Shown: positions 24,481 to 33,934 of the stretch, piece by piece
Position numbering within the stretch: the first letter of the stretch is position 1
Layout of the letters: the number at the start of each line of letters is the position of its first letter
Translations under genes and position numbers: made by a program
Notes under the pieces: model-generated
Databases searched by the model: none
What the model was told of the DNA's origin: nothing
Seen by the model: the letters and a program-made list of their open reading frames with translations, nothing else
NCBI GenBank assembly: GCA_036503555.1
Contig: DASXWQ010000091.1
Location: 59,580-123,579, forward strand
Reading direction: 5' to 3'
DNA: 64,000 nt
Source: Actinocatenispora sp036503555
GTDB lineage: Bacteria; Actinomycetota; Actinomycetes; Mycobacteriales; Micromonosporaceae

Positions 24481-25355
24481 CAGCCCGCCGGATAGGCCAC
24501 GAAAGCGAACCGCTCGCTGTCGGGAGCCCAGCTCGGCACGTTCATCGTGCCCTGCCCGCCGAACACGGCCGCCACGTCGCGTACGCCGGTGCCGTCGGGC
24601 GCGCACAGCCGGACGAGCACGTCGACGTTCTCCGGGTGGCCGGCGGTGCCGGGCGGGAAGCTGACGTACGCGAGGTGGCGGCCGTCGGGCGACGGGTGCG
24701 GGAACCAGTTGACCCGGTCGTCGTCGGTGAGCCGGACGAGCCCGGACCCGTCCGGCGCGCAGCGGAAGAGCTGCGCGGTGCCGGTGCCGACCTCGGAGTT
24801 GAGGTAGAGCATGCCGTCCGGGCCGAACTCGGGCCCGTCCGCGGGCGAGAACCCGTCGCCGACCAGGACGTCCGGCCCGCCGGTCAGTGCGCGGGTGAAG
24901 ACCCGGCGCAGCGCCCAGTCGTCGCCGTCGGCCCGCTCGGTGCCGACGTACGCGATGGTGGTGCCGTCCGCCGACACCCCGTGCAGGAAGTGCCGGAACG
25001 CCCGCGCCGGTTCCTTCGAGTCGGTCACCCGCCGCGCGCCGCCCCGCCCGTCGACGAGGTGGATGTGCCCGTCGTCGGCCGACACGAGGTACCCGGCGCC
25101 GGACGGCAGCACGAGGTGGTCGTTGTTGACCGGCGGTACGCCGGCGAGGTCGACCGGCTCCGGCCCGGCCGTACCGTCGGCCGGTAGCCGCCACAGCCCG
25201 CCGTCGGCGTTGACCACCAGGAACCGGCCGTCGGGCGTCCAGTTCGGCGCCTCGAACAGCATCCGGTCCGAGCGGTACACGAGGCGCAGCGTCCCGGCCG
25301 CGACGTCGGCCACGAACAGCTCGGCCCGCTGCCCGGGCAGCAGTGTGCGTGCCAC
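24480..25355 (-). CDS. TolB-like beta-propeller protein
   Basis: 291-residue soluble protein made of WD40/PD40-type beta-propeller blades, with repeated phrases such as NWTPDGRFLVVNADGGLW, GPEFGPDGMLYLNSE, HPSPDGRHLAYVSFPPG and SWAPDSERFAFVAYPAG. No signal peptide. Similar actinobacterial proteins are annotated as TolB-like or oligogalacturonate-lyase-like, but the catalytic metal site of the lyases is not clear here. GTG start with GGGGAG upstream. Confidence 0.85.
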   Translation of the reverse strand: MARTLLPGQRAELFVADVAAGTLRLVYRSDRMLFEAPNWTPDGRFLVVNADGGLWRLPADGTAGPEPVDLAGVPPVNNDHLVLPSGAGYLVSADDGHIHLVDGRGGARRVTDSKEPARAFRHFLHGVSADGTTIAYVGTERADGDDWALRRVFTRALTGGPDVLVGDGFSPADGPEFGPDGMLYLNSEVGTGTAQLFRCAPDGSGLVRLTDDDRVNWFPHPSPDGRHLAYVSFPPGTAGHPENVDVLVRLCAPDGTGVRDVAAVFGGQGTMNVPSWAPDSERFAFVAYPAG

Positions 25356-25452
25356 GGCACTCCCCTCGCCGACGTACCAAGATCGCCAGCCTGCCCGCCC
25401 GACCCGGTCCCGGTCAACCGAACCACACGGTCCACAGTGGACAGACGGGGGA

Positions 25453-26322
25453 CTACTCGGCGACCTCGGCGCTGTCCGGGAGGCGGAGCTTGCGGCGGGC
25501 GCGCTCGTAGAACGTGGTCGTACCGAGCCGGACGATGTGCGCCGCGTCCGGCACCGCCGTGACCGTCACCCGGTCGCCCGGCTTGAGATGCCCGGCGACG
25601 ACGCCGTCCATCTCGACGGCGAGCCGGCCGCTGTTCGGCAGCAGCTCCAGCTGCACGGTGTCGTCGGCGGGCAGCACCAGGGCCCGGTTGAACGTCGAGT
25701 GCGCCGACGCCGGCACCACCAGGTACGCCGGGACAGCGGGCGACACGATCGGCCCGCCCGCCGAAAAGCTGTACGCGGTGGAACCGGTCGAGGTGGCCAC
25801 GATCACCGCGTCCGCGGCGTACCGGACGAAGGGGTGGCCGGCGACGGTGACCGCCACCTCGGCCATGCCCTCACCCGGCACCCGCACCATCGCGATGTCG
25901 TTGAACGCGGTCAGGGTGGGCCGGCCGGCCAGCTCGGCGCGTACCGCCATGCGGGGCTCGACGTGGTAGCGGTGCTCGTCGATCGCGCCGAGCGCGGGCG
26001 GCAGGTCGGCCACGTCGACCTCGGCGAGGAAGCCGAGCCGGCCCAGGTTGACGCCGAGCACCGGGGTCTTCGGCCCGCCGACGAGCATCCGGAGGGTACG
26101 CAGCATGGTGCCGTCGCCGCCGAGGCTGACCAGCAGGTCGGAGCGGTCCACCAGCTCCTCGTCGGACACCGGCACCGCGGAGCAGTCGATGCGGCCGATC
26201 TCCCCCGGCAGGCCGAGCACGGTCGCCGAGCGCTGTTTCGCCCAGTCGAGGATCGTGCCGATCGCCATCTCGGAGTCCCGCCGGGGGTGCAGGACCAGCC
26301 CGACCGTGCCCACCATGCCCAT
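25453..26322 (-). CDS. nadK: NAD kinase
   Basis: Phosphorylates NAD to NADP using ATP or polyphosphate. The 289-residue protein has the invariant GGDGT in SLGGDGTMLR, FNDIAM in place of the usual NE/D loop, and ATSTGSTAYSFSAGGPIV, all typical of the NAD kinase fold. ATG at 26322 gives MGMVGTVGLVLHP; a nearby second ATG at 26316 is also possible, and an ATG further upstream would add a low-complexity stretch. Many actinobacteria carry two NAD kinases, so this may not be the only one. Confidence 0.93.
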   Translation of the reverse strand: MGMVGTVGLVLHPRRDSEMAIGTILDWAKQRSATVLGLPGEIGRIDCSAVPVSDEELVDRSDLLVSLGGDGTMLRTLRMLVGGPKTPVLGVNLGRLGFLAEVDVADLPPALGAIDEHRYHVEPRMAVRAELAGRPTLTAFNDIAMVRVPGEGMAEVAVTVAGHPFVRYAADAVIVATSTGSTAYSFSAGGPIVSPAVPAYLVVPASAHSTFNRALVLPADDTVQLELLPNSGRLAVEMDGVVAGHLKPGDRVTVTAVPDAAHIVRLGTTTFYERARRKLRLPDSAEVAE

Positions 26323-26377
26323 GCCGAAACTGTACGGTGCACCCCCGGCTCCGCCGAGGGGTCCTGACGGAAAGCGA

Positions 26378-27397
26378 TCAGATGGTGCGCGAGCGCTGGG
26401 CGACGCCACCCACGCCGTACGGGTAGTCGGCCACGATCGGCGCGCTCGCGTCGGTGAGCAGCGCGGTCTCCTTGTCCGACAGGTGCAGGCCCGCGGCGGC
26501 GAGGTTGTCGTCGAGCTGGGCGACGGTACGCGCGCCGAGGATCACGGAGGTGACCGCGGGACGGTCGTTCGCCCAGGCCAGCGCGATCTGCGCCATCGAC
26601 ACGCCGCGCTGTTCGGCGACCGTACGCACCGCGTCGACGACCCGCCAGGTGCGCTCGTCGGCGTTGCGCTTCGCGTACGCCTCCATGCCGCGCTCGGGGT
26701 CCTCGCCGAGCCGGGTGGCGCCCGTCGGCGTGCTGTCCCGCCGGTACTTGCCGGTCAGCCAGCCGCCGGCGAGCGGCGACCACGGCAGGATGCCGATGTT
26801 CTCCTGGCGGCACACGTCGACCAGCTCGAACTCGATGTCCCGCACCAGCAGGTTGTACTGCGGCTGAAGCGTCACGATCGGCGTCAACCGGAGGAAGTCG
26901 GTCAGCAGTGCCGCCTTCTGCAGCTGCCAGCCGAGGAAGTTGCTGACCCCGGCGTACCGGATCTTGCCGGCGGTCACCGCGTCGTCGAAGAACCGGAGCG
27001 TCTCCTCCAGCGGCGTGAGCGCGTCGAACGCGTGCGCCTGGTACAGGTCGACGGCCTCGACGCCGAGCCGGCTCAGGCTGGCGTCGAGCGCGCGGGTCAG
27101 GTTGACCCGGCTCAGGCCGAGGTCGTTCTTCCCGTCGCCCATCGGGAAGCGGCCCTTGGTCGCGATGACCACCTGGTCGCGTACGCCGGGCCGGTTGGCG
27201 AGCCAGCGCCCGACGATCTGTTCCGACACGCCCCGCGAGTACACGTTGGCCGTGTCGATGAAGTTGCCGCCGACCTCGACGAACCGGTCGAGTTGGGCGT
27301 GCGACACCTCCTCGGTGCTTTCGTTGCCAAAGGTCATCGTGCCGAGGCACAGCGTCGACACGACCGTGCCGGTGCCACCCAGCGTCCGGAACTCCAC
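26378..27397 (-). CDS. Aldo/keto reductase
   Basis: 339-residue NADPH-dependent TIM-barrel oxidoreductase with the catalytic tetrad visible: Asp and Tyr in NFIDTANVYSRG, Lys in VIATKGRF and His in LYQAHAFD. The C-terminal cofactor motif is SVILGARTVAQLDDNLAA. It belongs to the large AKR11/Tas-like group acting on small carbonyls. GTG start with AGGAGG six bases upstream. A LysR gene faces it, probably controlling it. Confidence 0.93.
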   Translation of the reverse strand: MEFRTLGGTGTVVSTLCLGTMTFGNESTEEVSHAQLDRFVEVGGNFIDTANVYSRGVSEQIVGRWLANRPGVRDQVVIATKGRFPMGDGKNDLGLSRVNLTRALDASLSRLGVEAVDLYQAHAFDALTPLEETLRFFDDAVTAGKIRYAGVSNFLGWQLQKAALLTDFLRLTPIVTLQPQYNLLVRDIEFELVDVCRQENIGILPWSPLAGGWLTGKYRRDSTPTGATRLGEDPERGMEAYAKRNADERTWRVVDAVRTVAEQRGVSMAQIALAWANDRPAVTSVILGARTVAQLDDNLAAAGLHLSDKETALLTDASAPIVADYPYGVGGVAQRSRTI

Positions 27398-27511
27398 CGT
27401 CGTCCTCCTCCTCGGGCCGCGGGCCAGCCCCGCACCCCGTTGTACTGTGGCCCGCGGACTTTCAGTCGTCCAACAGCAGAAACTGATGCCATTCAGCACC
27501 GGCGAGGATCA

Positions 27512-28396
27512 ATGGAGCTACGCCAGATCGAGTACTTCGTGGCCGTCGCCGACGAACGCCACTTCACGCGGGCCGCGCACCGGATGCACGTCGCGCAGTC
27601 CGGGCTGTCCGCGTCCGTCCGGGCGTTGGAGCGGGAGCTGGGCGCGCCGCTGTTCGTCCGGTCCACCCGGCGCGTCGAGCTGACCGAGGCGGGTCGGGCG
27701 CTGCTCGCCGAGGCCCGCCGTACGCTGCACACCGTCACCGCGGCCCGCGAGGCCGTCGCCGCCGTCCAGGGCCTGCTCCGCGGCAGCCTGTCCATCGGCA
27801 CGATCCAGTGCCTCGGCGGCATCGACCTGGCGCACGCGCTGGGCCGCTTCCGTACCGCCCATCCCGGGGTCGAGATCCAGCTGCGCCAGGCCAGCTCCCC
27901 CGCGCTGATCGAGCAGGTACGCACCGGCGCGATCGACCTGGCCTTCGTGTCCGCGCCGGTCGACGGTACGGCCGGGGTGGCGCTCACGCCGCTGGACGAG
28001 CAGCCGATGGTCGTGGCGTGCGGCCCGCACCACCGGTTGGCCGGCGCCGACCGGGTCGAGCTGGCGGAGCTGGCGGGCGAGACGTTCGTCGACTTCGCGC
28101 CGGGCTGGGTCACCCGGGACGTCACCGACCACGCGCTGCGCGTCGCCGGGGTGGACCGGCACGTGTCGCTGTCGGTCAACGACGTGCACTCGCTGCTCGA
28201 CCTCGTCGCGCAGGATCTCGGCGTGGCGTTGGTGCCGGACTCGTTCCGACACAAGCAGACCACGGCCCGGTTCGTCGACGTGGCCGCGCCGGCGCCGATC
28301 TGGCGTACCGCGGTGGCCACGGCCGCGGACCGGCACCCGTCGGCCGCGACCCGGGCGTTCCTCGCCGCCGAGGCGGTCGCGCCCGTCGCCGGCTGA
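27512..28396 (+). CDS. LysR-family regulator, divergent from the aldo/keto reductase
   Basis: 294-residue regulator with the N-terminal winged helix MELRQIEYFVAVADERHFTR and AQSGLSASVRALEREL, and a full effector-binding domain. The 114-base gap to the aldo/keto reductase contains an imperfect palindrome near 27459-27486 (tttcag, then ctga), a possible binding site. LysR regulators usually activate the divergent gene when a pathway intermediate is present, which is the likely arrangement here. Confidence 0.93.
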   Translation: MELRQIEYFVAVADERHFTRAAHRMHVAQSGLSASVRALERELGAPLFVRSTRRVELTEAGRALLAEARRTLHTVTAAREAVAAVQGLLRGSLSIGTIQCLGGIDLAHALGRFRTAHPGVEIQLRQASSPALIEQVRTGAIDLAFVSAPVDGTAGVALTPLDEQPMVVACGPHHRLAGADRVELAELAGETFVDFAPGWVTRDVTDHALRVAGVDRHVSLSVNDVHSLLDLVAQDLGVALVPDSFRHKQTTARFVDVAAPAPIWRTAVATAADRHPSAATRAFLAAEAVAPVAG

Positions 28397-28489
28397 GCCT
28401 CCCGTACCGCCACGTGACCAGCGACGCAGGGTGATGCCGACGGCATCCGGGGGCGACGGACGGTAATCCGCGTTAACCAGGAAGGAGCA

Positions 28490-28858
28490 TGGTTGACGCT
28501 TCCCGTGCCGGTCCGGGCCGGCGCGGGCTCCACGACCCGGATCGTCCGCAGCCACAGCGCCGAGATCAGGTAGCTCACCGCGTCGACCGCGACCGCGAAC
28601 AGCGCCGTCAGCCACTGCACCAGATACCCGGCGACACCGCTGCCGGCGACCGCGGCGACCGAGGTGATCGCGGCGAGCCGGGAGTTCCCCTCGACCAGGT
28701 GCTCGCACCCGACCAGCGTCGGCAGGTACGTCGGGTGCGCCGTGTCGAAAGAAGACCGTGCCGCAGCCGGCGAGGAACGCCACCGCCAACCTGAGGATCC
28801 GTTCTCGAAACTTGACCGTACCCGACTCAACTTGACCGGCGGCGGCGGTGAGCATGGC
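28490..28858 (-). pseudogene. MFS transporter remnant, central helices
   Basis: Reads as the middle of a major-facilitator exporter: RERILRLAVAFLAGCGTVFF, then after a frameshift DTAHPTYLPTLVG, EHLVEGNSRLAAITSVAAVA, LVQWLTALFAVAVDAVSYLI and SALWLRTIRVVEP. Neither the first helices nor the C-terminal half follow in any frame. It matches the region missing from the MFS remnant at 24.2-24.5 kb, so the two may be pieces of one split gene. 28397-28489 holds nothing recognisable. Confidence 0.7.
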
Positions 28859-28905
28859 CACGAAACCGCGCGACCCGACACGACCCGCGCTAAGTTTTTG
28901 TACGA

Positions 28906-28923
28906 ACCAGTCAGTTTATTGGT
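28906..28923. promoter_or_regulatory. Possible operator/promoter of the YhgE operon
   Basis: An AT-rich stretch 17-34 bases before the ATPase gene with ACCA (28906-28909) and TGGT (28920-28923) arms around gtcagtttat; the latter could serve as a -10 region. The TetR gene at the end of the operon is the likely binder. Confidence 0.35.
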
Positions 28924-28939
28924 GCGGACGGGAGCGGAC

Positions 28940-29635
28940 GTGACAACCGGATCGGACCAGGCAGCGGCGCGCGGCGCGACGGTACGGGCGGCCGGGCTCG
29001 GGCTGCGCACCCGCCGCGGCTGGCTGTTCCGCGACGTCACGGCGGACATCGGGCCGGGCGAGCTGGTGGCGCTCGCCGGCCCGTCCGGCAGCGGCCGCAC
29101 GTCGCTGCTGCTCGCCGTCGCCGGCCGCTTCGTCTTCGACCACGGCACGCTCGCCGTCGCCGGCCACACCCTGCCGAGGGCGACGCCGCAGGTGCAGCGT
29201 CTCGCCGCGCCGGCGTACGTGACGGGTGCGCACGAGCCGGAGCCCGCGCTCACCGCCACCGAGCACGTCACCGAACGGCTCGCGCTGCTCGGCCTGCCGC
29301 GCCGCCGGGCGGGTCTGCGCGGCCGGGCGTACGCGCGGGCGGTGCTCGCCGGCTCGGCGTACGACGGGGATCCGGACGTCCTGGGCCGTGACCTCGACCC
29401 GTACCACCGGCAGACGCTGTGCCTGGCGCTCGCCCGGCTGGCCCGGCCCCGGCTGGTCGTCGTCGACGACGTCGACGTCGGGCTCGACACCGCCGAACGC
29501 GCCGCGCTCTGGGCCGCCCTGCGGGCGGTCGCCGACACGGGCGTGACCGTACTGGCGTCCTGCCGGGAACCGCTCGACGCGCCCGTCGACCAGGTCCTCA
29601 CCGCACGAGCCACCGCACCCGAGGAGGACGCGTGA
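28940..29635 (+). CDS. ABC-type ATPase with degenerate catalytic motifs
   Basis: 231-residue ABC ATPase-like protein. Walker A is intact (GPSGSGRTS, about residue 39 on), but the signature LSGGQ is replaced by LDPYHRQT, Walker B ends in DD instead of DE (VVVDDVDVG), and the switch His is absent (ASCREP). It likely binds ATP but hydrolyses poorly, or uses a non-standard mechanism. GTG at 28940 is chosen for GGGAG upstream; a GTG at 28922 is in frame. It overlaps the YhgE-type membrane gene by four bases, so the two are partners. Confidence 0.82.
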   Translation: MTTGSDQAAARGATVRAAGLGLRTRRGWLFRDVTADIGPGELVALAGPSGSGRTSLLLAVAGRFVFDHGTLAVAGHTLPRATPQVQRLAAPAYVTGAHEPEPALTATEHVTERLALLGLPRRRAGLRGRAYARAVLAGSAYDGDPDVLGRDLDPYHRQTLCLALARLARPRLVVVDDVDVGLDTAERAALWAALRAVADTGVTVLASCREPLDAPVDQVLTARATAPEEDA

Positions 29636-31779
29636 TCCGCATCGCCCGCCTGGAGGTACGTCGGTTCACCCGGGCGCCGCTGACCCGGGCCGCGATCGCC
29701 ACCCTCGCCGTCGTACCGCTGCTCTACTCCGGGCTCTACCTGTGGGCGTTCTGGAACCCGTACGGCGAGCTGAAGCGGATCCCGGTCGCGCTGGTCAACG
29801 CCGACCGGCCGGCCGCGAAGCCGGGCGGCGGCACGCTGCGCGCCGGTGACGACCTCGTCGACCAGCTCGTCGACCGGCACGTGTTCGACTGGCACGCCAC
29901 CGACGCGCGGGACGCCTCGCGCGGCCTGGACAGCGGCAAGTACCTGCTGACGTTCACGATCCCGGCCGACTTCTCCGCCGCCCTCGTCTCCCCGTCCCGC
30001 CCCGGTACGCCGACCCGCGGCCGGCTCACGCTGGCGAGCAACGACGCCACGAGCTACCTGTCGGGGGTGATCGGGCGCAGCGCGTTCGCGGAGATCCGTA
30101 CGGCAGCGGCGACCGGCGCGGCGCGGACGTACTTCGACCAGATGTTCCTGTCGTTCGGCACGCTGCACGACAGGACGCGGCAGGCCGCGGACGGCGCCGG
30201 GCGCCTCGCCGACGGTTCGCGCGACGCGCGCGGCGGCGCGGGCGACCTGCGCGACGGGTCGGACCGGGCGAAGGCCGGCGCGGACCAGCTGGCCGACGGT
30301 GTCGACGCGGCACACCGCGGCGCCGCCGACCTCACCGACGGGCTCGTCGCGCTCAACTCCGGCGCCGCCCGGCTCGACACCGGCGCCGGCCAGGCCGCCG
30401 CGGGTACCCGGCAGCTCGCGTCGATGGTCGACGACGTCGCCGGGCGGACCGAGCCGTTCCTGCGCCGCAATGCGGGCTCCCTGCAACGGTCCGCGACACT
30501 GCTCGCGGACGGCGCCGACCTGGTCGCCACCAACGTCGACGCGCTCCCGGCGTACGTGGACCGGGCCGTGGACCGGACGGTCGCGGTGCAGCGGGCGCTC
30601 GACGCGTACCAGAAGGCGCATCCGGAGGCCGGCTCGGATCCGACGTTCCAGCAGGCGAAACGGGCCGCGGCGGACGCGGTGAGGGCCGCGCGGCAGGTGC
30701 GCTCGAAGCTCGACACCACCTCGCTGCGGCAGGTGAAGGCCGACGCCCGCGAGGTGGCTGCCACCGCCCGGCGGCTCGCCGCCGACGCGCCGCACCTGGC
30801 CGACGACGTGGCCCGCGCCCGGCACCGGGTCGACGCCCTCGCCGACGGCGTGGACCAGCTCGCCGGGGGCGCGCACGACCTGCACGAGGGTACGAGCAAG
30901 GCGGTGGACGGCGGGAAGACGCTGACCGCCGGGCTGTACCAGCTGTCCACCGGTGCCCGCGAACTCGACGGCGGGCTCGGCACGCTGTCCGCCGGCGCGG
31001 GCCGGCTCGCCGACGGGCTCGGCCGGCTCACCGACGGGGCCACCACACTGTCCGACAGCCTCGCCGACGGGGCCGGCGCGATCCCCGACTACGACGCGGC
31101 GCAGCGCGCGCAGCGCGCCGACGTGATGGCCGACCCGGTCGACGGCAGGCGCGTCGTACGCAACGCGGCGAGCAGCTACGGCGAGGGCTTCGCGCCCTAC
31201 TTCCTGGGGCTGTCGCTGTGGGTCGGCGCGATGGTCGGGTACATGCTGCTGCGGCCGGTGACCCGACGGCACCTGATGTCCGGCGCACCGGCGTGGCGGG
31301 TCGCCGCGGCCGGCTGGCTCCCGGCGGTCGCCCTCGGCGCGGTGCAGGCCGGCATTCTGGAGCTGGTCCTCCACCTCACCCTCGGCCTCGACCCGCTACG
31401 CCCGCTCGCGATGCTCGCGTTCCTCGTCACCGCGGTCGTCGCGTACACCGGGTTGCAGCAGCTGTTCGGCGCCGTGCTCGGTACCGCCGGTCGGGTGCTG
31501 ACCCTGGTGCTGCTGATCGCTCAGCTCGTCACCGCAGGCGGCACGTACCCGTTGCAGACCTCACCCGGGGTGCTCGCCGCGATCCACCCGTACCTGCCCA
31601 TGTCGTACGTGGTGGACTGCCTGCGGCACCTGGTGAGCGGCGGGTCGACGGGCATGGTCTGGCGCGGGGCGGGCATCCTGACGGGGTTCGGTGTCGCCGC
31701 GTTCGCGGCGACCTGCCTGGTGGTACGGCGGTCCCGCCGGCTCACCCCGGCCAAGCTGCACCCGGATCTGGAGATGTAG
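29632..31779 (+). CDS. YhgE/Pip-family membrane protein
   Basis: 715-residue protein. A first membrane helix (about 20-42) is followed by a long extracytoplasmic region, with many repeats of the type LADG-x-x-x-L-x-x-G between residues 185 and 480 (for example GADQLADGVDAAHRGAADL), then a C-terminal ABC-2-type membrane domain of about five to six helices. This is the layout of the phage-infection-protein/YhgE family, related to ESX-associated and efflux proteins. It is encoded with an atypical ATPase and a TetR regulator, suggesting an inducible export or envelope-stress system. Confidence 0.9.
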   Translation: MIRIARLEVRRFTRAPLTRAAIATLAVVPLLYSGLYLWAFWNPYGELKRIPVALVNADRPAAKPGGGTLRAGDDLVDQLVDRHVFDWHATDARDASRGLDSGKYLLTFTIPADFSAALVSPSRPGTPTRGRLTLASNDATSYLSGVIGRSAFAEIRTAAATGAARTYFDQMFLSFGTLHDRTRQAADGAGRLADGSRDARGGAGDLRDGSDRAKAGADQLADGVDAAHRGAADLTDGLVALNSGAARLDTGAGQAAAGTRQLASMVDDVAGRTEPFLRRNAGSLQRSATLLADGADLVATNVDALPAYVDRAVDRTVAVQRALDAYQKAHPEAGSDPTFQQAKRAAADAVRAARQVRSKLDTTSLRQVKADAREVAATARRLAADAPHLADDVARARHRVDALADGVDQLAGGAHDLHEGTSKAVDGGKTLTAGLYQLSTGARELDGGLGTLSAGAGRLADGLGRLTDGATTLSDSLADGAGAIPDYDAAQRAQRADVMADPVDGRRVVRNAASSYGEGFAPYFLGLSLWVGAMVGYMLLRPVTRRHLMSGAPAWRVAAAGWLPAVALGAVQAGILELVLHLTLGLDPLRPLAMLAFLVTAVVAYTGLQQLFGAVLGTAGRVLTLVLLIAQLVTAGGTYPLQTSPGVLAAIHPYLPMSYVVDCLRHLVSGGSTGMVWRGAGILTGFGVAAFAATCLVVRRSRRLTPAKLHPDLEM

Positions 31780-31784
31780 GCGAC

Positions 31785-32399
31785 ATGAGGCAGTCCCGGC
31801 GCCGCGACGCCACCCGCGACAAGCTGTACGCCGCGGCCGTCGACCTGATCGCCGAGCAGGGCTTCGCGGCGACCACGGTCGACGCGATCGCGGAACGCGC
31901 CGGCGTCGCCAAGGGCACCGTCTACTACAACTTCCCGTCCAAGAACGCGCTGTTCGAGCAGCTGCTGCGGCACGGCATCGGGCGGCTCACCGGGCGGCTG
32001 CGCGCCGCGGCCGAGGGGAAGTCGCCGCAGGACGCGGTGGCCGCGCTGGTCGCCGCGCAGCTCGCCTACCTGCGCGACTACCGGGCGTTCGCGCAGCTGC
32101 TGATGTCCGAGATGTGGCGGACCAACCGGGAGTGGCACCAGACGATCACCCTGCTGCGCTCCGAGGCCATCGGCGCGATCGCCGATGTACTGTCGGCGGG
32201 GGTCGCCGCCGGCGAGTTCGATCCCGGACTCGACGTGCAGTTGGCGGCCTCCGCGCTGTTCGGGGTGGGCCTCGTGGTCGCCGTCGACTGGCTGGTGTTC
32301 CAGCCGGACCGGCCGATCGACGACGTGCTCGCCGGCCTGCGTTCGATCGTCGCGAGCCGGCTGCGGCCCGCCCCGGCCGCGGGCGATACCGTCGGGTGA
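31785..32399 (+). CDS. TetR-family regulator of the YhgE operon
   Basis: 204-residue TetR protein with HTH TTVDAIAERAGVAKGTVYYN (about 29-48) and a C-terminal domain with VDWLVFQPDRPIDDV, typical of TetR proteins next to drug-efflux or YhgE genes. It starts five bases after the membrane gene stop, so it is the third gene of the operon. Autorepression through the site before the ATPase gene is likely. Confidence 0.92.
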   Translation: MRQSRRRDATRDKLYAAAVDLIAEQGFAATTVDAIAERAGVAKGTVYYNFPSKNALFEQLLRHGIGRLTGRLRAAAEGKSPQDAVAALVAAQLAYLRDYRAFAQLLMSEMWRTNREWHQTITLLRSEAIGAIADVLSAGVAAGEFDPGLDVQLAASALFGVGLVVAVDWLVFQPDRPIDDVLAGLRSIVASRLRPAPAAGDTVG

Positions 32400-32430
32400 A
32401 CCCCGCGCACGTACCACGAGGAGACGTTCA

Positions 32431-33894
32431 ATGACCGCCGAGGACCTCAGCAAGGGCCGCAGCCACGATCCCGCGTTCCCCGAGAAGTATCTGGAGTTCA
32501 TGCGGGGCGGCTGGCTCGACTCGTCGCTGACCGGTCTCGACGCGCTCGACCAGGCGCCGTGCCACGCCCGACGGCGCGAGCAGCTCTCCCGGGCGTTCCC
32601 CGGCGAGACGCTGGTCATCCCCACCGGCCGGGAGAAGGTCCGGGCCAACGACACGCACTACCCGTTCCGCCCGGGCAGCGACTTCGCGTACCTGACGGGT
32701 GAGTTCGACCCCGACGCGGTGCTCGTGCTGCGGCCCGTCGCCGGCGGCCACGACGCCGTGCTCTACCTGCACCCCCGCTCGCCCCGGGACACCGACGAGT
32801 TCTTCCGCGACGCACAGTACGGCGAGCTGTGGGTCGGCCGGCGGTACACGCTCGGCGAGAAGTCGGCGCTGCTCGCCGTCGAGACCGCGCACATCGGCGA
32901 GCTGGAGAAGGTCCTCGACGAGCTGGACCCGGCCAGGACCCGGGTGCTTCGCGGGTACGACGCGGCCGTCGACGCGCGGATCGCGGTGACCGGCGAGGGC
33001 GAGACGCTCGGCGCCCGCGACCGGGAGCTCGCCACCACCCTGTCCGACCTGCGGCTCGTCAAGGACGAGTGGGAGATCGCGCAGCTCCAGGACGCGATCG
33101 ACGCCACCGTACGCGGCTTCTCCGACGTGGTGCGCGCGCTGCCCGCCGACCGGCCCGTGTCGGAGCGGCTGCTGGAGGGGATCTTCGGGCTCCGCGCCCG
33201 GCACGACGGCAACGCCGTCGGATACGACTCGATCGTCGCGGCCGGCAGCCACGCCACGACCCTGCACTGGGTGCGCAACGACGGTCGCACCAGGCCCGGC
33301 GAGCTGCTGCTCATGGACATGGGCATCGAGAACAACCAGCTCTACACCGCCGACGTGACCCGCACGATCCCCGTCGACGGCCGGTTCACCCACCTCCAGC
33401 GCGAGGTCTACGCCATCGTGTACGCGTCGCAGCAGGCCGGCATCGACGCCATCCGGCCCGGCGTGAAGTACAAGGACGTGCACATGACGTGCATGACCGT
33501 GCTGGCCGAGGGCCTGGAGTCGCTGGGCGTGCTGGACAACGCCGCCGAGGCGCTCGACAAGGACACCATGTTCTACCGGCGCTGGACGCTGCACGGCTTC
33601 GGGCACATGCTCGGCCTCGACGTGCACGACTGCTCGCAGGCCCGCAAGGAGCTCTACCGCGACGGCGAGCTGGCCGAGGGCCACGTCCTCACCGTCGAGC
33701 CGGGCCTCTACTTCCAGACCGACGACGAGAAGGTACCGGCGGAGCTGCGCGGCATCGGCATCCGGATCGAGGACGACGTGCTGGTCACCGCGGGCGGCGC
33801 GAAGAACCTGTCGGCCGGCCTGCCGCGCAAGGCCGACGATGTCGAGTCGTGGGTCGCCGAGCAGCGCAACGCCGGTCCCCGCCTGCCCGGGTGA
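32431..33894 (+). CDS. pepP: Xaa-Pro aminopeptidase (M24B)
   Basis: Removes the N-terminal residue from peptides with proline in position two. 487 residues, with an N-terminal aminopeptidase P domain (about 40-180) and a pita-bread catalytic domain. The metal ligands are seen in LLLMDMGIEN and TADVTRT (Asp), HGFGHMLGLDVHD (His), TVEPGLY (Glu) and RIEDDVLVT (Glu). ATG with GAGGAGA upstream. It stands alone and ends in a strong hairpin. Confidence 0.95.
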   Translation: MTAEDLSKGRSHDPAFPEKYLEFMRGGWLDSSLTGLDALDQAPCHARRREQLSRAFPGETLVIPTGREKVRANDTHYPFRPGSDFAYLTGEFDPDAVLVLRPVAGGHDAVLYLHPRSPRDTDEFFRDAQYGELWVGRRYTLGEKSALLAVETAHIGELEKVLDELDPARTRVLRGYDAAVDARIAVTGEGETLGARDRELATTLSDLRLVKDEWEIAQLQDAIDATVRGFSDVVRALPADRPVSERLLEGIFGLRARHDGNAVGYDSIVAAGSHATTLHWVRNDGRTRPGELLLMDMGIENNQLYTADVTRTIPVDGRFTHLQREVYAIVYASQQAGIDAIRPGVKYKDVHMTCMTVLAEGLESLGVLDNAAEALDKDTMFYRRWTLHGFGHMLGLDVHDCSQARKELYRDGELAEGHVLTVEPGLYFQTDDEKVPAELRGIGIRIEDDVLVTAGGAKNLSAGLPRKADDVESWVAEQRNAGPRLPG

Positions 33895-33902
33895 CACCGG
33901 GT

Positions 33903-33929
33903 GGCCGGTCCGCCGTTCGCGGACCGGCC
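33903..33929. terminator. Strong hairpin after pepP
   Basis: GGCCGGTCCGC (33903-33913) pairs perfectly with GCGGACCGGCC (33919-33929) around cgttc. It lies between convergent pepP and the Uma2 remnant and probably terminates both. Confidence 0.7.
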
Positions 33930-33934
33930 GCCGG

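Noticed and set aside
27493..31374. 1293-codon minus-strand open frame across the LysR, ATPase and YhgE genes
   Set aside because: Shadow over real plus-strand genes; only the part near 28.5-28.8 kb has family similarity, and this is reported as an MFS remnant.
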